A stretch of 64,000 bases of DNA from Allorhodopirellula solitaria (lineage in GTDB: Bacteria > Planctomycetota > Planctomycetia > Pirellulales > Pirellulaceae). Below, piece by piece: positions 36,210-44,219 of this stretch. The stretch is from NCBI RefSeq assembly GCF_007859855.1, contig NZ_SJPK01000002.1, positions 582,186 to 646,185 on the forward strand. Reading direction: 5' to 3'. Both the position numbers and the translations under genes were made by a program. Every line of letters begins with the position of its first letter. Position 1 is the first letter of the stretch. The notes under the pieces were generated by a model, which ran no database searches, was not told the origin of the DNA, and saw nothing but the letters and a program-made list of their open reading frames with translations.

Positions 36210-36785
36210 TCAGGGACCGATCGATGGTGGGTTAGCCATCAGGAAATCGCGAGGACCCCGGTGCGTGTAGTAGGGGTACGCCACCTGCGCCGAGGGCTGA
36301 CCCGGCGTGAACGGTTGGCTGGCAACGGCTTGGCCAGCCTGATGCCCCATGCAACCGGGATTGAGGTGCGAGCTGTAGTCGAGCCCCCCCTGTTGCCATC
36401 CCAGCGGTCCGGCTTGGCAACCCACGCGACTGCCGCAGCAGTTTGGATGTCGACCATAGCAGTTCCCGCCACAATTCCCCTGGCAGCCACTATTGCAGCC
36501 ACTATTGCAGCCATCGTTGCACTCCGGTTGACTGCCGGTAAAGCAGCCGGCGATCCGGCCTCTCGCTTTGCCGAACAGGCCACCCTGGGTGCCCAGGCAC
36601 GAGGAGCAGCCTGGGCTACCACACTGGCCTGTATTGCACTGGCCCGTATTGCACTGGTCGGCGCAAGCCGCTCCGGTGCCGCCGGTACCACAGGGCTGGC
36701 ATCCACCACGGGTGTTGTGGTGCAGGCACCCCGTGCTGAGGGCCATCAGGCCCGTTAACGATCCGATCAATAGCCAACGATTCAT
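36210..36785 (-). CDS. Cys/Gly-rich lipoprotein
   Basis: 191 residues. The N-terminus MNRWLLIGSLTGLMALSTGC is a signal with a lipobox (LSTGC), so Cys20 should be lipidated and the protein held at a membrane. The mature part is extremely rich in Cys, Gly, Asn and Gln with short internal repeats: QCNTGQCNTGQC and CNDGCNSGCNSGCQGNCGGNCYG. Over 20 Cys residues suggest either many disulfides or metal binding. The C-terminal 60 residues are less biased (Pro/Gln/Tyr). The repeated codons produce visible short tandem DNA repeats. Such proteins are frequent in planctomycete envelopes, but their role is not known. Confidence 0.7.
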   Translation of the reverse strand: MNRWLLIGSLTGLMALSTGCLHHNTRGGCQPCGTGGTGAACADQCNTGQCNTGQCGSPGCSSCLGTQGGLFGKARGRIAGCFTGSQPECNDGCNSGCNSGCQGNCGGNCYGRHPNCCGSRVGCQAGPLGWQQGGLDYSSHLNPGCMGHQAGQAVASQPFTPGQPSAQVAYPYYTHRGPRDFLMANPPSIGP

Positions 36786-37098
36786 GCTCGAATCCTTCTC
36801 CGGCGCGGTTCAGTTTGTAAAAGTGATAGTCGTCTTCACTAACGATTTCGGCCTCAGGACCTGTCTTGATGCACATAATCAGCTCAAGCGGACCGGGATG
36901 CTGCAAAACCTGCCTGCACAAATTACCTAACCGACCAAAACTGGCCGTTTTGAGGCCATTTGACGACGTTGTGGCCCCAGCCAAGCAACGCGTGATCAGT
37001 AAGTAGCCAGTTTTGCGAAAGCTTTTCGGTGGTGGACAAGGCGACGAGCTGTTGAGCCCCGCAAGTTTTCCTACGCCGAAGGCGTTGAAGAAAATAGG
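36786..37098. repeat. Spacer ending in an R1 left half
   Basis: The first 230 bp hold only the leader of the lipoprotein gene. From about 37020 to 37098 the sequence is R1: GGTGGACAAGGCGACGAGC, CCTACGCCGAAGGCGTTGAAG and AAAATAG, at which point element A begins. The intact R1 continuation CCGGTGGTTTGAG is absent here, so A sits inside or at the edge of R1. Confidence 0.6.
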
Positions 37099-37414
37099 GC
37101 TCATCCGACGGAAGCGTGCGCCCGAGGTTTTCAAGGCATGGCTCCCGTATCGAAGGATTTATTTGTGGGATGTGATTATCAATTTTAGACTGGCACTGCC
37201 GGGAGAAACGGAGCCGAGCTCTGCAGAGGTGCTGGCTTGGCAAGGGATATCTCGGTCGCCAGCGTTTCCCTGCAAAAGCGGTACGCCAATGGTGTTGTCG
37301 GTCCCTGGCGAGCGTTTGTTCGTCAGGGACGCATTTTTGAACGATCATTGGATACGAGAGCCATGCCTCAAAAAACCTTCCGCTGTGCTCTGCGCACGCT
37401 TCCGTCGGATGAAC
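37099..37414 (+). mobile_element. MITE-like element A, copy 2 (316 bp, without element B)
   Basis: The terminal inverted repeats are perfect over 21 bp, beginning TCATCCGACGGAAGCGTGCG at 37101; the complement ends at 37412. The interior matches copy 1 closely. It carries the intact 9-bp AGCCGAGCT at 37212-37220 where copy 1 holds element B, so this is the unoccupied site. It also has about 20 bp near 37258-37278 that copy 1 lacks. No coding capacity is convincing. The flanks do not show a direct duplication, unlike copy 1. Confidence 0.88.
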
Positions 37415-37619
37415 CTACTTCTTGGTGTCCAGCAGTTCGTTGCTTCGTCCAATACGGCACTTACTACTCCCGCGTTCCTTACGAGTGGTCGGCTGCCCGA
37501 AGGATTGCTCTCTCGGATGCCTGTCACACGAAAAGCAACGTTTTGAAGAAAAAAAATGGCTGAGCGGATAGAATAAAATGCGGTTTCGAATTTGATCGAA
37601 GACGCCCCCAGGAGCTCTC
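37415..37619. repeat. R1 end in reverse orientation, then leader of the next gene
   Basis: 37415-37481 is the reverse complement of the start of R1 as seen at 11914 and 26138 (it ends in GGCACTTACTACTCCCGCG). Element A is thus bracketed by two R1 halves in opposite orientation, as in copy 1. After 37482 nothing stands out until the GGAG ribosome-binding sequence (37611-37614) before the ATG at 37620. Confidence 0.6.
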
Positions 37620-38096
37620 ATGAGCGAAGCAGACGTAGGCAGTATCCAATCTCTCGACGAGCTCCGACGGGCAGTGGACCGGCTGGGTGATCGATTGCTG
37701 CAGCAGGGGCACCAAGTCCGGGCGGTGATCAACAAATCCCAACACCACTTTTCGCAGGACTATCCGGTATATTGGAAGCGGCAGCTGCGACTCGCCGAGC
37801 AGCGACACAGCGAAGCGCTCGACCGACTCAGTCGCAAGCAATCCGTTGTGGGTGCCGGTCAAGCGGTTCCCGCAGCCGATGAAAAAAAAGAGGTCGCTCG
37901 ATGGAAGGCTCGCAAAGGACTGTGCCGTCAACGACTCGAGCGGACACGGACCGTGGCGGTCGAGATGGAACAAAACTGTGAGAAAATGAAAGGCCCCATC
38001 GCCGACTTGATGGAACTGGCCGAAGTCACCTTGCCCAACGCATCGGCCCGTCTCGCCACCCTCGTCGCACGCTTGCAAGCGTATGATGGTTCCTAG
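37620..38096 (+). CDS. Predicted coiled-coil protein of unknown function
   Basis: I do not recognise this 158-residue protein. It starts at ATG 37620 with GGAG 6 bp upstream. It lacks a signal peptide or membrane helix and is nearly all helical, with heptad-like charged stretches: SLDELRRAVDRLGDRLLQQGHQVRAVINKS, WKRQLRLAEQRHSEALDRLSRKQ and KARKGLCRQRLERTRTVAVEMEQNCEKMKGPIADLMELAEVTLP. A cytoplasmic coiled-coil protein is the most that can be said. The DUF4129 membrane protein follows 50 bp downstream on the same strand, so the pair may work together. Confidence 0.6.
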   Translation: MSEADVGSIQSLDELRRAVDRLGDRLLQQGHQVRAVINKSQHHFSQDYPVYWKRQLRLAEQRHSEALDRLSRKQSVVGAGQAVPAADEKKEVARWKARKGLCRQRLERTRTVAVEMEQNCEKMKGPIADLMELAEVTLPNASARLATLVARLQAYDGS

Positions 38097-38146
38097 CTCC
38101 TGGTTAATAGCTTCTAGCTCTCTCTCCTCCGCTCTGTTCCGGTTCC

Positions 38147-40060
38147 GTGTCTCGTCGCTATCAAACGCTCGCCGATTACGCTGCCCTCGCGATTGCGCCC
38201 GCGTTGATCTGGTGGTTGCTCAATAGCTTGGCCAACTTTTTGATGTTGGTGCTCTACCACGGTAACTATTCCCAACGCGGGGCGTGGACCCTGATGTGCT
38301 ACACCATGGGCGCGACGGCGCTGGCCCGGGTGACGATCGAAGAGAGCCGCGAAAAGGCGTCGGTCTACGCGGTGTGTTTGGGAGCAGCGACTTTCTTTGT
38401 CATGACAAAGTTCCTCAAGGATCCCGTCTTTACACTGGCGGTCATTCTCACGATTGGCTACCTGGCCGATCGCATCGTGCATGACTGCACGATCATTGAC
38501 GATGGTGTCGATAGCAGTGGCCGAGGGCTCATCGACAATGCTCGAAAATGGTTCCAGCAACGCAGTCCTCCCTCCGTTGCCGGTCCCGCACCATCGACAG
38601 GCTGGCAGCCGCGTAGCTCCAACCGACGTGCCGGCCATCAGCCTGGAATGACGGTACTCTACCTCGCCATCGGGGCACTGCCTCTGTTCGGTATCGGCCA
38701 GTTCTTCTTGAACAACGATCCCAATATCTGGCAGCGAGCGAAGTGGTACCTGTCGCTCTATCTCTTTACGAGCCTCTCGTTATTGGTCGTCACGTCGTTT
38801 CTGAATCTGCGCCGCTACCTTCGCCAGCGTGGTACGGAGATGTCGACTCAGGTCACGATCGCCTGGTTGGCGGGCGGCGTTGGCATGATCTTCCTGATTC
38901 TACTCCTCGCGTTTCTCGCCCCGATGCCTGGCCAGACGCTCATCGCGACACGGCTGCCCGATTTCCTAACCGATTCCGATTCGACGAAGGCCAGCCGCCT
39001 GGGGTGGGGCGAGGAGGGTGCCGATCTTGCCGGTGAGAACGCGCCGACGACGGGTGCCCCGCGGCCCGATGCCCAGAAGCCGGAGGGGGCGCCCCAGATC
39101 ACGAGTCCAGATCAGCCCGATGCGGAACCGGGAGGCGACAGGGGAAATCGCGACGATGGTCCGGCGGGCAAGGACAAAGGCGGTACCAAGCCCGCCGGCT
39201 CTGACGAGTCACCCGATCAGCCCGGGAAGTCCGAATCGGCGGCTTCGCCGAGCGACTCGGATAGCGGTTCGGATGCGGACCAATCCAGCGAATCGGATCC
39301 CAGCGAGTCCGCTCAATCGTCGAGCGAGCAGTCCAGTGAGAGCAACTCCTCGGACGAATCGACGCAGCCCAACGACGAATCATCGAGTCCCGAGTCAAAC
39401 GATCCGCAGTCCCCCGAGAACAACCCGGCGGACGAACCCTCGGATGCCGACCCCTCCGATCCCGATTCGGCAGACCCGAACTCCACTGATCCCGATTCTG
39501 CCGAGCCAGACCCTGCCGACTCTCCGCCTCCTGAGACCGCTGCCTCCCCGTCCACGCCGCCTACGTCAACGACCGATTGGAGTGGCGCGCTTACGGGGAT
39601 GTTGAAGTTCCTGTTGTTTGTGATCTTGCTGATTATTGTCGCGGTATACGTTTATCTGTATCGCGAGGCCTGGTTGGCCTGGCTGCACAGTTGGCTCAAC
39701 GGTGGAGACAACATCGAGCCCGTCACGCCCACGCGCCGCAAGCGAAAGTCGCTCGAGCCGGCTGGGCGGCCGTTCTCGTCGTTCGCCAACCCCGTCGGTG
39801 GAGTGGATGCTGGCGAAGTCGTCGTGGTCACCTTTCAGGCCTTGGAGGCATGGGGCCGCGAACAAGGGGTTCAGCGCGGCGAGGACGAAACGCCCAGCGA
39901 ATTTGTGCGGCGTTTGGCAAACCAATTCCCTACACTCAAACAACCTGCTTGGCGAGTGGTCGATGCGTACAACCGTGTCGTCTACGGTCGCGCGGCGGCC
40001 AACCGCGGGGACGTCACCGCGGCCTCGTCGGTTTGGGAGATCATGCGTCCTCAATTGTAG
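38147..40060 (+). CDS. Membrane protein with DUF4129-like C-terminal domain
   Basis: 637 residues from a GTG start. Five or six membrane helices fill the first 270 residues (YAALAIAPALIWWLLNSLANFLMLVLY, VYAVCLGAATFFVMTKF, TVLYLAIGALPLFGIGQFFL, WYLSLYLFTSLSLLVVTSFLNL, TIAWLAGGVGMIFLILLLAFL). Residues 290-480 form a long low-complexity linker of Ser, Asp, Glu and Pro. One more helix (LKFLLFVILLIIVAVYVYLY) leads into a C-terminal segment, EDETPSEFVRRLANQFPTLKQPAWRVVDAYNRVVYG, that matches the DUF4129 pattern. Proteins with this domain often sit next to transglutaminase-like, MoxR and DUF58 genes; none is visible here. Function unknown. Confidence 0.7.
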   Translation: MSRRYQTLADYAALAIAPALIWWLLNSLANFLMLVLYHGNYSQRGAWTLMCYTMGATALARVTIEESREKASVYAVCLGAATFFVMTKFLKDPVFTLAVILTIGYLADRIVHDCTIIDDGVDSSGRGLIDNARKWFQQRSPPSVAGPAPSTGWQPRSSNRRAGHQPGMTVLYLAIGALPLFGIGQFFLNNDPNIWQRAKWYLSLYLFTSLSLLVVTSFLNLRRYLRQRGTEMSTQVTIAWLAGGVGMIFLILLLAFLAPMPGQTLIATRLPDFLTDSDSTKASRLGWGEEGADLAGENAPTTGAPRPDAQKPEGAPQITSPDQPDAEPGGDRGNRDDGPAGKDKGGTKPAGSDESPDQPGKSESAASPSDSDSGSDADQSSESDPSESAQSSSEQSSESNSSDESTQPNDESSSPESNDPQSPENNPADEPSDADPSDPDSADPNSTDPDSAEPDPADSPPPETAASPSTPPTSTTDWSGALTGMLKFLLFVILLIIVAVYVYLYREAWLAWLHSWLNGGDNIEPVTPTRRKRKSLEPAGRPFSSFANPVGGVDAGEVVVVTFQALEAWGREQGVQRGEDETPSEFVRRLANQFPTLKQPAWRVVDAYNRVVYGRAAANRGDVTAASSVWEIMRPQL

Positions 40061-40071
40061 AGTCACCCGGA

Positions 40072-40800
40072 ATGTGCAACCGATACCAACTGCGAACCAA
40101 CATGCATTCGGTTTGCCGTGAACTGGACGTGCAACCTGCATTCGATTTCGATCTGCCCGACGAGGTGTTCCCCTTTTCAAAAGCTCCCGTCGCGGTGCTC
40201 AATCGCGAGGGCGATCGCGAGCTGCGGCCGATGACGTTTGGGATGGGCAAAGGTGGCGGACGCTCGTCGGGGCGTGGTCCAGCCCTCAACAACACGCGGA
40301 TCGAGTCCCGCGAGAAGTGGCCGTGGAAAAAGTCCTTTGAAAAGTATCGCTGCGTGGTGCCCATGACTTCGTTCCGTGAACCCAGTTATTGGGGCGAAAC
40401 CGAGGGGACCGAAGTGAGCTTTTCAGCGACAGACGATCGCCTGTTGCTGGCCGCGGGAATCTTCTCCTTTCGTGACGGCGGAGGCGACGACAACGCGCCA
40501 GCCGAGTTGTCGATGAGTTTGATCATGCGCCCGGCGTTGCCATTCGTGATGGAACACGGCCATCATCGCTCGCCCTTCTTCCTGCGTCCCGGCGGAGTCG
40601 GCGCCTGGTTGCAGCGATCCGCTCGCCCGCCGGACGAGTCAATCGAGGTGCTGAGGGAGTACGCGGATGATCCTCCTCTGGTCTTCCAAACCGACCGGCA
40701 GATGGCGGCATCATGGACCAAACGCCGGGCGGCGAAGCTGCAGAGCCGTGATGACCAGTTGGCTGAAATCGAACAGACCGGCCCGCTGGGGATCGATTAG
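40072..40800 (+). CDS. SRAP (SOS response-associated peptidase) family protein
   Basis: 242 residues from ATG 40072, chosen because Met must be followed by the catalytic Cys2 (MCNRYQL). SRAP/YedK/HMCES proteins form a covalent thiazolidine crosslink with abasic sites in single-stranded DNA and so shield them. Family blocks are present but divergent: ALNNTRIESREKWPWKKSFEKYRCVVPMTSFREPSYW (usual N-A-R-x-E and RCLxPxxGFYEW) and MEHGHHRSPFFLRPGG, where the usual H-x-R-M-P has become HHRSP. Cys2 and a conserved Asn and Glu are kept, so activity is plausible. It starts 11 bp after the previous stop, which suggests co-transcription. No LexA site is visible. Confidence 0.8.
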   Translation: MCNRYQLRTNMHSVCRELDVQPAFDFDLPDEVFPFSKAPVAVLNREGDRELRPMTFGMGKGGGRSSGRGPALNNTRIESREKWPWKKSFEKYRCVVPMTSFREPSYWGETEGTEVSFSATDDRLLLAAGIFSFRDGGGDDNAPAELSMSLIMRPALPFVMEHGHHRSPFFLRPGGVGAWLQRSARPPDESIEVLREYADDPPLVFQTDRQMAASWTKRRAAKLQSRDDQLAEIEQTGPLGID

Positions 40801-40819
40801 GCGGGCTATACTGAAACAG

Positions 40820-42583
40820 ATGAAAAAGTCGTCCCATCGTTCCGAACCCGCCCCCACCCAAGCCGCTGGCGGCGGTGGGATCGATCCTGATGCCTCCTTG
40901 GAATCAGTGTTGGCTCATTTTATCGAGCAGCGCGAGGCGGGCGATCCGGTTCGAGTCGATGAGATGATCGCTCGCTTCCCTCAACATGCCGAGCCACTGC
41001 GTAGTTTCGCAGCGAACCAGAGGTGGTGGGACCCTCACTGCGATCCCGACGAAGGGTCCTTGATCGGCGAATGCCTCGACGATTTTCTCTTGACCCACGA
41101 GATCGCCCGCGGTGGGATGGGGACTGTCTACGCAGCGACGCAGCTCAGCCTACGCCGCGACGTTGCCGTGAAATTGATCAGTGATGGGGTGCTTGCCGAT
41201 GCGGACCTGAAGTTGCGTTTTCGGATTGAAGCCGAAGCGGCTGCGGCGCTTTCGCACCCGAACATCCTGCCGATTCATGCCATCGGCAGTTGGCGTGGAA
41301 TGGATTACTTCGTCATGCCCTTGGTCAGCGGGGAGTCGCTGCAGGCGGCTGTGAATCGACGCCATGCGCATCTCGAACGCAGCGCCGGTGATCCGCGCAG
41401 CTCGAAGTCGGACTCCGAGCGTGACACGATCTGCGTGGCCATCGCACACGTCCGTGATATCGCTCGCGCCGTCGCATACGCGCACCGTCGAGGGATCATC
41501 CATCGGGACATCAAGCCCGACAATGTGCTGATTGATAATGATGGTCAACTCAAGATTGTCGACTTTGGGCTCGCCAAATGGCACCGCGATGAACCGGGGA
41601 TGACCAAGGATGGCCAGATCATTGGCACACCCCATTTCATGAGCCCGGAGCAAGCTCGAGGGGAATTAGACGTCACCGCAGCAACGGATATCTACTCGCT
41701 CGGTGGGATCCTATTCGCGCTGCTCACCGGTCTACCGCCACACACCGGCAAATCGACTGCGGAGGTGCTCGGCAATGTGCTCCGCGATGACGTGCCATCG
41801 CTGCGTTTGACTTGGCCAGGCGGGATGCCCCGGTTGCCGCAGCTGGCCGATCTCGAGCATGTTCTCGTGCGGGCGATGGCGTTTGATCGGACGCGGCGGT
41901 ATCGCTCCGCCGATGATCTCGCCGATGACCTCCACCGCATTTTGGCCGGGGAGCCACCCCAGGCGGGCCCGGATGGAATCTTCAGCAAAGTTTCGCGTGA
42001 GTTAACCCGGGATCAACATCAGGATGCGTTCTCCAATTGGGGACGCGCTCTGGTTCGCATCGGTGTGATCGTGCTCGTGGCGCACGTACTGATGTTCGGG
42101 ATTGCCGAAGCGATGACGCCTGAGGTTCGCCAGGCGATGTCCGACTCGGCGCTCAGCACCGCCTCGATGCTGGGGTATTTCGTGCCGCGTCTGTTGATGC
42201 TCATCGGCATCGGATGGACCATTCACTACTCACGCGATGGGTGCTGGATGCCGCGCGGTGTTGCCGAACGCCCTGTTTGGTCAATCTGGCTGGGCTACCT
42301 GGCCTCGCTCACCCTGGTCAATTTGCTATGGGCGGCGGGTTACTTTGATCACACCGATGTGATGGTCTTGGCAGCCATGATGAGCGGCTTTGGGTTCTTC
42401 GCCATGGCGGGTCATCTCTGGGGCGGCAATGCGATTTCCGGCGCGATCTTCTTTGTCATCGCGGGGCTCTCGGCGGCCTGGCCTCGTTGGAGTCCATTGT
42501 TCTTGGGCGCCAGCTGGATGTTCGCTATGTGGCTGCTCGGCCGGCGGTACACCGCTTCGGTGAGTCAATCCGAACAAGCTTGA
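40820..42583 (+). CDS. Membrane-anchored serine/threonine protein kinase
   Basis: 587 residues from ATG 40820; upstream starts in the same frame lie inside the SRAP gene. A 70-residue N-terminal helical region (LESVLAHFIEQREAGDPVRVDEMIARFPQHAEPLRSF) is common in planctomycete kinases. The Hanks-type kinase domain then shows every key motif: IARGGMGTVYAA, VAVKLI (ATP-binding Lys), HRDIKPDNVLI, VDFGLAKW, GTPHFMSPEQARG and DIYSLGGILFALLTGLPPH. The C-terminal third contains about five membrane helices (IGVIVLVAHVLMFGIAEAM, SMLGYFVPRLLMLIGIGWTI, SIWLGYLASLTLVNLLWAAGYF, MVLAAMMSGFGFFAMAGHLWGG, AIFFVIAGLSAAWPRW), with no periplasmic sensor domain. The signal sensed and targets are unknown. Confidence 0.92.
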   Translation: MKKSSHRSEPAPTQAAGGGGIDPDASLESVLAHFIEQREAGDPVRVDEMIARFPQHAEPLRSFAANQRWWDPHCDPDEGSLIGECLDDFLLTHEIARGGMGTVYAATQLSLRRDVAVKLISDGVLADADLKLRFRIEAEAAAALSHPNILPIHAIGSWRGMDYFVMPLVSGESLQAAVNRRHAHLERSAGDPRSSKSDSERDTICVAIAHVRDIARAVAYAHRRGIIHRDIKPDNVLIDNDGQLKIVDFGLAKWHRDEPGMTKDGQIIGTPHFMSPEQARGELDVTAATDIYSLGGILFALLTGLPPHTGKSTAEVLGNVLRDDVPSLRLTWPGGMPRLPQLADLEHVLVRAMAFDRTRRYRSADDLADDLHRILAGEPPQAGPDGIFSKVSRELTRDQHQDAFSNWGRALVRIGVIVLVAHVLMFGIAEAMTPEVRQAMSDSALSTASMLGYFVPRLLMLIGIGWTIHYSRDGCWMPRGVAERPVWSIWLGYLASLTLVNLLWAAGYFDHTDVMVLAAMMSGFGFFAMAGHLWGGNAISGAIFFVIAGLSAAWPRWSPLFLGASWMFAMWLLGRRYTASVSQSEQA

Positions 42584-42666
42584 CTAGCCACGGGGGTCAT
42601 CGGGTCGGCGCGGCGGCGATCGTCCGCCGTCCAGAGACGCGACTTCTCCAAAGCGACGAAGCGGCT

Positions 42667-44118
42667 TCAGAATCCACCGGGTGAGGTGAATTCACGGTAG
42701 TCGTCAAATTCGCTGTGGTGCTCAGCGGCACGATTGGTGAACCGCGTGAAGTCGGCTTCCCAGGTTAGATCGACGTCGCCGACGGGGCCGTTACGTTGCT
42801 TGGAGATGATGATCTCGGCCTGGCCTGCGTACTGCGCCTTTTCATCGCCGCGGTGGTAGTACTCTTCGCGGTGGACGAACATGACCACGTCAGCATCCTG
42901 TTCGATAGCACCGGATTCCCGCAGGTGGCTGAGCTTGGGCCGGTGATCTTTGCCTTCTTCGGCCTGCCGGTTGAGCTGGGACAAACACAGCAATGGGACC
43001 TCGAGTTCCCGGGCCATCCCCTTGAGCCGCCGGGCGATCTTGGCGACCTGTTCCTGGCGAGGGTCTCGCGAATTGTCGGGCTCAATCAACTGCAGGTAAT
43101 CGATCACGATCATCCCAAGGCCTTCCTCGCGACGTTTGATCCGCCGGGCCGCCGCCGCGATTTCACTCACCGTCCGGCTCGGCGAGTCGTCGACGAACAA
43201 AGGCGCTTGGCTGACCTCGTTGGCTTTGCCGACCAGCCGATCACGATCATCCGACGAGATCGTACCGTTTCGCAGCCGGTGCCCGTTGACGCGCGCCATC
43301 GAACAGAGCAAGCGGTCGGCCAGTTCGATCGCCGACATTTCCAAACTCACAAAGAGCACGGGTTCGCGCTGAACGCAGGCGACATTCTCGGCAATGTTCA
43401 TCGCCAGTGCTGTTTTGCCCATCGAGGGGCGGGCGGCGAGAATGATCAGTTCGCCCGAGTGCAGCCCGCCGGTCATCTGATCGAAATCGGTCAGGCCTGT
43501 CTCGGCACCTCCCTCGACGTAGTCGTCTCGCATCCGGGCTTCCATGCGGTCCATCGCTTGATGCAGGACATCGCTAATCGCCGACACGGAATTGCTGCTA
43601 CGCCCGTCCATGATCGCGAACACTTTCTGTTCCGCTTGGGCGCAGAGTTCTTTCGCGGTGCTGGATTGCTCGTAAGCTTCCCGGAGGATCTCGGTACTCG
43701 ACCCTATCAGGCGTCGGAAAACCGCTTTCTCGGTCACGATCTCTGCATAGAACACCGCGTGGGCAGCGTTGGCGACACTGCCCGAGAGCCGCGCCAGGTA
43801 CGCGGCGCCGCCAATTTTCTCGAATTCACCCGACGTCCGCATGCGGGAGACCAACAGCGTGATGTCGATCTTCTCGCCGGTATCGTACATGTCACGCAAG
43901 TGACCGTAGATAATCCGGTTGGCGTCGTCGTAAAAGTCGTCTGCTCGTAGGGACGCGATTTCGTCGCAGATATCGGGCATGATCAGGATACTGCCGATCA
44001 CGCCCATTTCGGCTTCGAGTTCGTATGGCGGTTGCCGCTGCAGAATCTCGCTGGCCGAGATCTCCTTCTTCTTCTTGTCACGAAATCCGGAAGCCGGAAA
44101 CTTGTCGTCTTTGATCAT
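42667..44118 (-). CDS. dnaB: Replicative DNA helicase
   Basis: Hexameric helicase that unwinds DNA at the replication fork. 483 residues. The N-terminal domain starts after a basic lead (RDKKKKEISASEILQRQPPYELEAEMGVIGSILI). The RecA-like domain carries Walker A (LAARPSMGKTALAMNIA), the H1a-like FVSLEMSAIELADRLLCSMARVNG, Walker B (LGMIVIDYLQLI), and the C-terminal LSQLNRQAEEGKDHRPKLSHLRESGAIEQDADVVMFVHREEYY with the arginine-finger region. No intein is present. dnaA lies 101 bp upstream on the same strand, so the two replication genes may form one transcript. Confidence 0.97.
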   Translation of the reverse strand: MIKDDKFPASGFRDKKKKEISASEILQRQPPYELEAEMGVIGSILIMPDICDEIASLRADDFYDDANRIIYGHLRDMYDTGEKIDITLLVSRMRTSGEFEKIGGAAYLARLSGSVANAAHAVFYAEIVTEKAVFRRLIGSSTEILREAYEQSSTAKELCAQAEQKVFAIMDGRSSNSVSAISDVLHQAMDRMEARMRDDYVEGGAETGLTDFDQMTGGLHSGELIILAARPSMGKTALAMNIAENVACVQREPVLFVSLEMSAIELADRLLCSMARVNGHRLRNGTISSDDRDRLVGKANEVSQAPLFVDDSPSRTVSEIAAAARRIKRREEGLGMIVIDYLQLIEPDNSRDPRQEQVAKIARRLKGMARELEVPLLCLSQLNRQAEEGKDHRPKLSHLRESGAIEQDADVVMFVHREEYYHRGDEKAQYAGQAEIIISKQRNGPVGDVDLTWEADFTRFTNRAAEHHSEFDDYREFTSPGGF

Positions 44119-44219
44119 CCGTGTGACAGTGGGTTGGAGGAGCTTGGAGTTCGTAGAATAAGCGATTGGTCAATCGAGCCAAACCGGGGCGGCTCGACGG
44201 CTGTCGTGTCGGCGGCCGA

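Noticed and set aside
37013..37563. ORFs of 100-177 residues over element A, possibly a transposase fragment
   Set aside because: I could find no DDE or other transposase motif in any frame, and the two copies of A do not keep the same frame open.
42796..43950. A 384-residue ORF antisense to dnaB
   Set aside because: dnaB is unmistakable on the other strand; this frame has no domain or signal that I recognise.
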